This document shows positions 63,930 to 64,000 of a stretch of 64,000 nt of DNA, piece by piece. The position numbers and the translations under genes were made by a program. The stretch covers positions 1,005,001 through 1,069,000 of the forward strand of contig NC_008268.1 of assembly GCF_000014565.1 (NCBI RefSeq). The letters run 5' to 3'. Position 1 is the first letter of the stretch. Every line of letters begins with the position of its first letter. The notes under the pieces are model-generated. The model did not search any database. It worked only from the letters and a program-made list of their open reading frames with translations, and was not told the origin of the DNA. The stretch is from Rhodococcus jostii RHA1. GTDB taxonomy: Bacteria; Actinomycetota; Actinomycetes; Mycobacteriales; Mycobacteriaceae.

Positions 63930-64000
63930 CTACTTCCGCGGCGGGAAGTGGCGGATCAGGCCCTCCTGGACCACGGTCGCCAGCAACTCGCCTTCCAGGG
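63930..64000 (-). CDS. C-terminal end of a probable acyl-CoA thioesterase (TesB-like), truncated
   Basis: Only the last 23 residues are visible: LEGELLATVVQEGLIRHF then PPRK and TAG. The pattern L-x-A-T-V-x-QEGLIR is the usual C-terminus of TesB-type double-hotdog thioesterases. In M. tuberculosis tesB1 (Rv1618) lies in the equivalent place, from memory. Assignment rests on this short tail. Confidence 0.55.
   Translation of the reverse strand, partial: LEGELLATVVQEGLIRHFPPRK

Overview
The window is high-GC actinobacterial chromosome, most likely Rhodococcus (R. jostii / R. opacus group) or a close relative. Clues are the strong GC bias at third codon positions, frequent GTG and TTG starts, ATGA and GTGA overlaps, apparently leaderless promoters, and a gene order that I recall as matching the Mycobacterium tuberculosis block from about Rv1618 to Rv1688, with lineage-specific insertions. 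It is core chromosome: I see no insertion sequence, integrase, prophage, CRISPR array or replication origin.

Layout. Positions 1-5957: a truncated 3-methyladenine DNA glycosylase, a divergent two-gene ABC exporter with its TetR regulator, a UPF0434/Trm112-like protein and a hydrolase/acyl-CoA-ligase fusion. Positions 6070-14702: a complete arginine operon on the minus strand, argC-J-B-D-F-R-G-H, with an ARG-box-like site at its promoter. Positions 14771-21277: a small protein, pheS-pheT, an rRNA methyltransferase and infC-rpmI-rplT, whose leader carries a factor-independent terminator; infC appears to start at ATC. Positions 21555-27770: DUF1844 and DUF1801 proteins, a WYL regulator divergent from a hydrolase, uvrA and a metallo-hydrolase. 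Positions 27938-40420: a DoxX-like protein with 11-residue repeats, a HelD/HelR-like protein, a lipoprotein, a universal stress protein, uvrB, DUF402, coaE (fused to GrpB), a small orphan, rpsA and a methyltransferase. Positions 40459-50239: a polar amino-acid ABC importer, a decarboxylating dehydrogenase, a 2H phosphoesterase, a DMT exporter with a microprotein and a GlxA-type regulator, thioredoxin and polA. Positions 50434-56026: a complete branched-chain amino-acid ABC system. Positions 56193-64000: TetR/SDR, the PdtaR-like ANTAR regulator, a tRNA-Leu(CAA), an AhpD-like protein with a broken ECF41/SigJ-type sigma factor, an SRPBCC protein, DUF4185, a BacA-like transporter, a small acidic protein and a truncated thioesterase.

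How the genes work together. The arginine genes are co-directional and mostly overlap by four bases, with the repressor gene inside the operon. uvrA, uvrB and polA each have a promoter resembling the mycobacterial RecA-independent DNA-damage (PafBC/RecA-NDp) motif, so these dispersed repair genes may be co-induced. Several regulator/target pairs have perfect inverted repeats between them (TetR/ABC, WYL/hydrolase, GlxA/microprotein-DMT, TetR/SDR). Most convergent gene pairs end in strong hairpins; one is a 38-bp perfect palindrome that gives both proteins the same C-terminus.

The most unusual items are the tRNA-Leu(CAA) with a 5-nt variable loop, the disrupted ECF41 sigma factor beside a target with an intact ECF41-type promoter, the infC leader terminator, the DoxX protein with a hendecad-repeat tail, the extracytoplasmic domain on LivH, and the 24-bp repeat in argR. 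No complete new defence or mobile system is visible.
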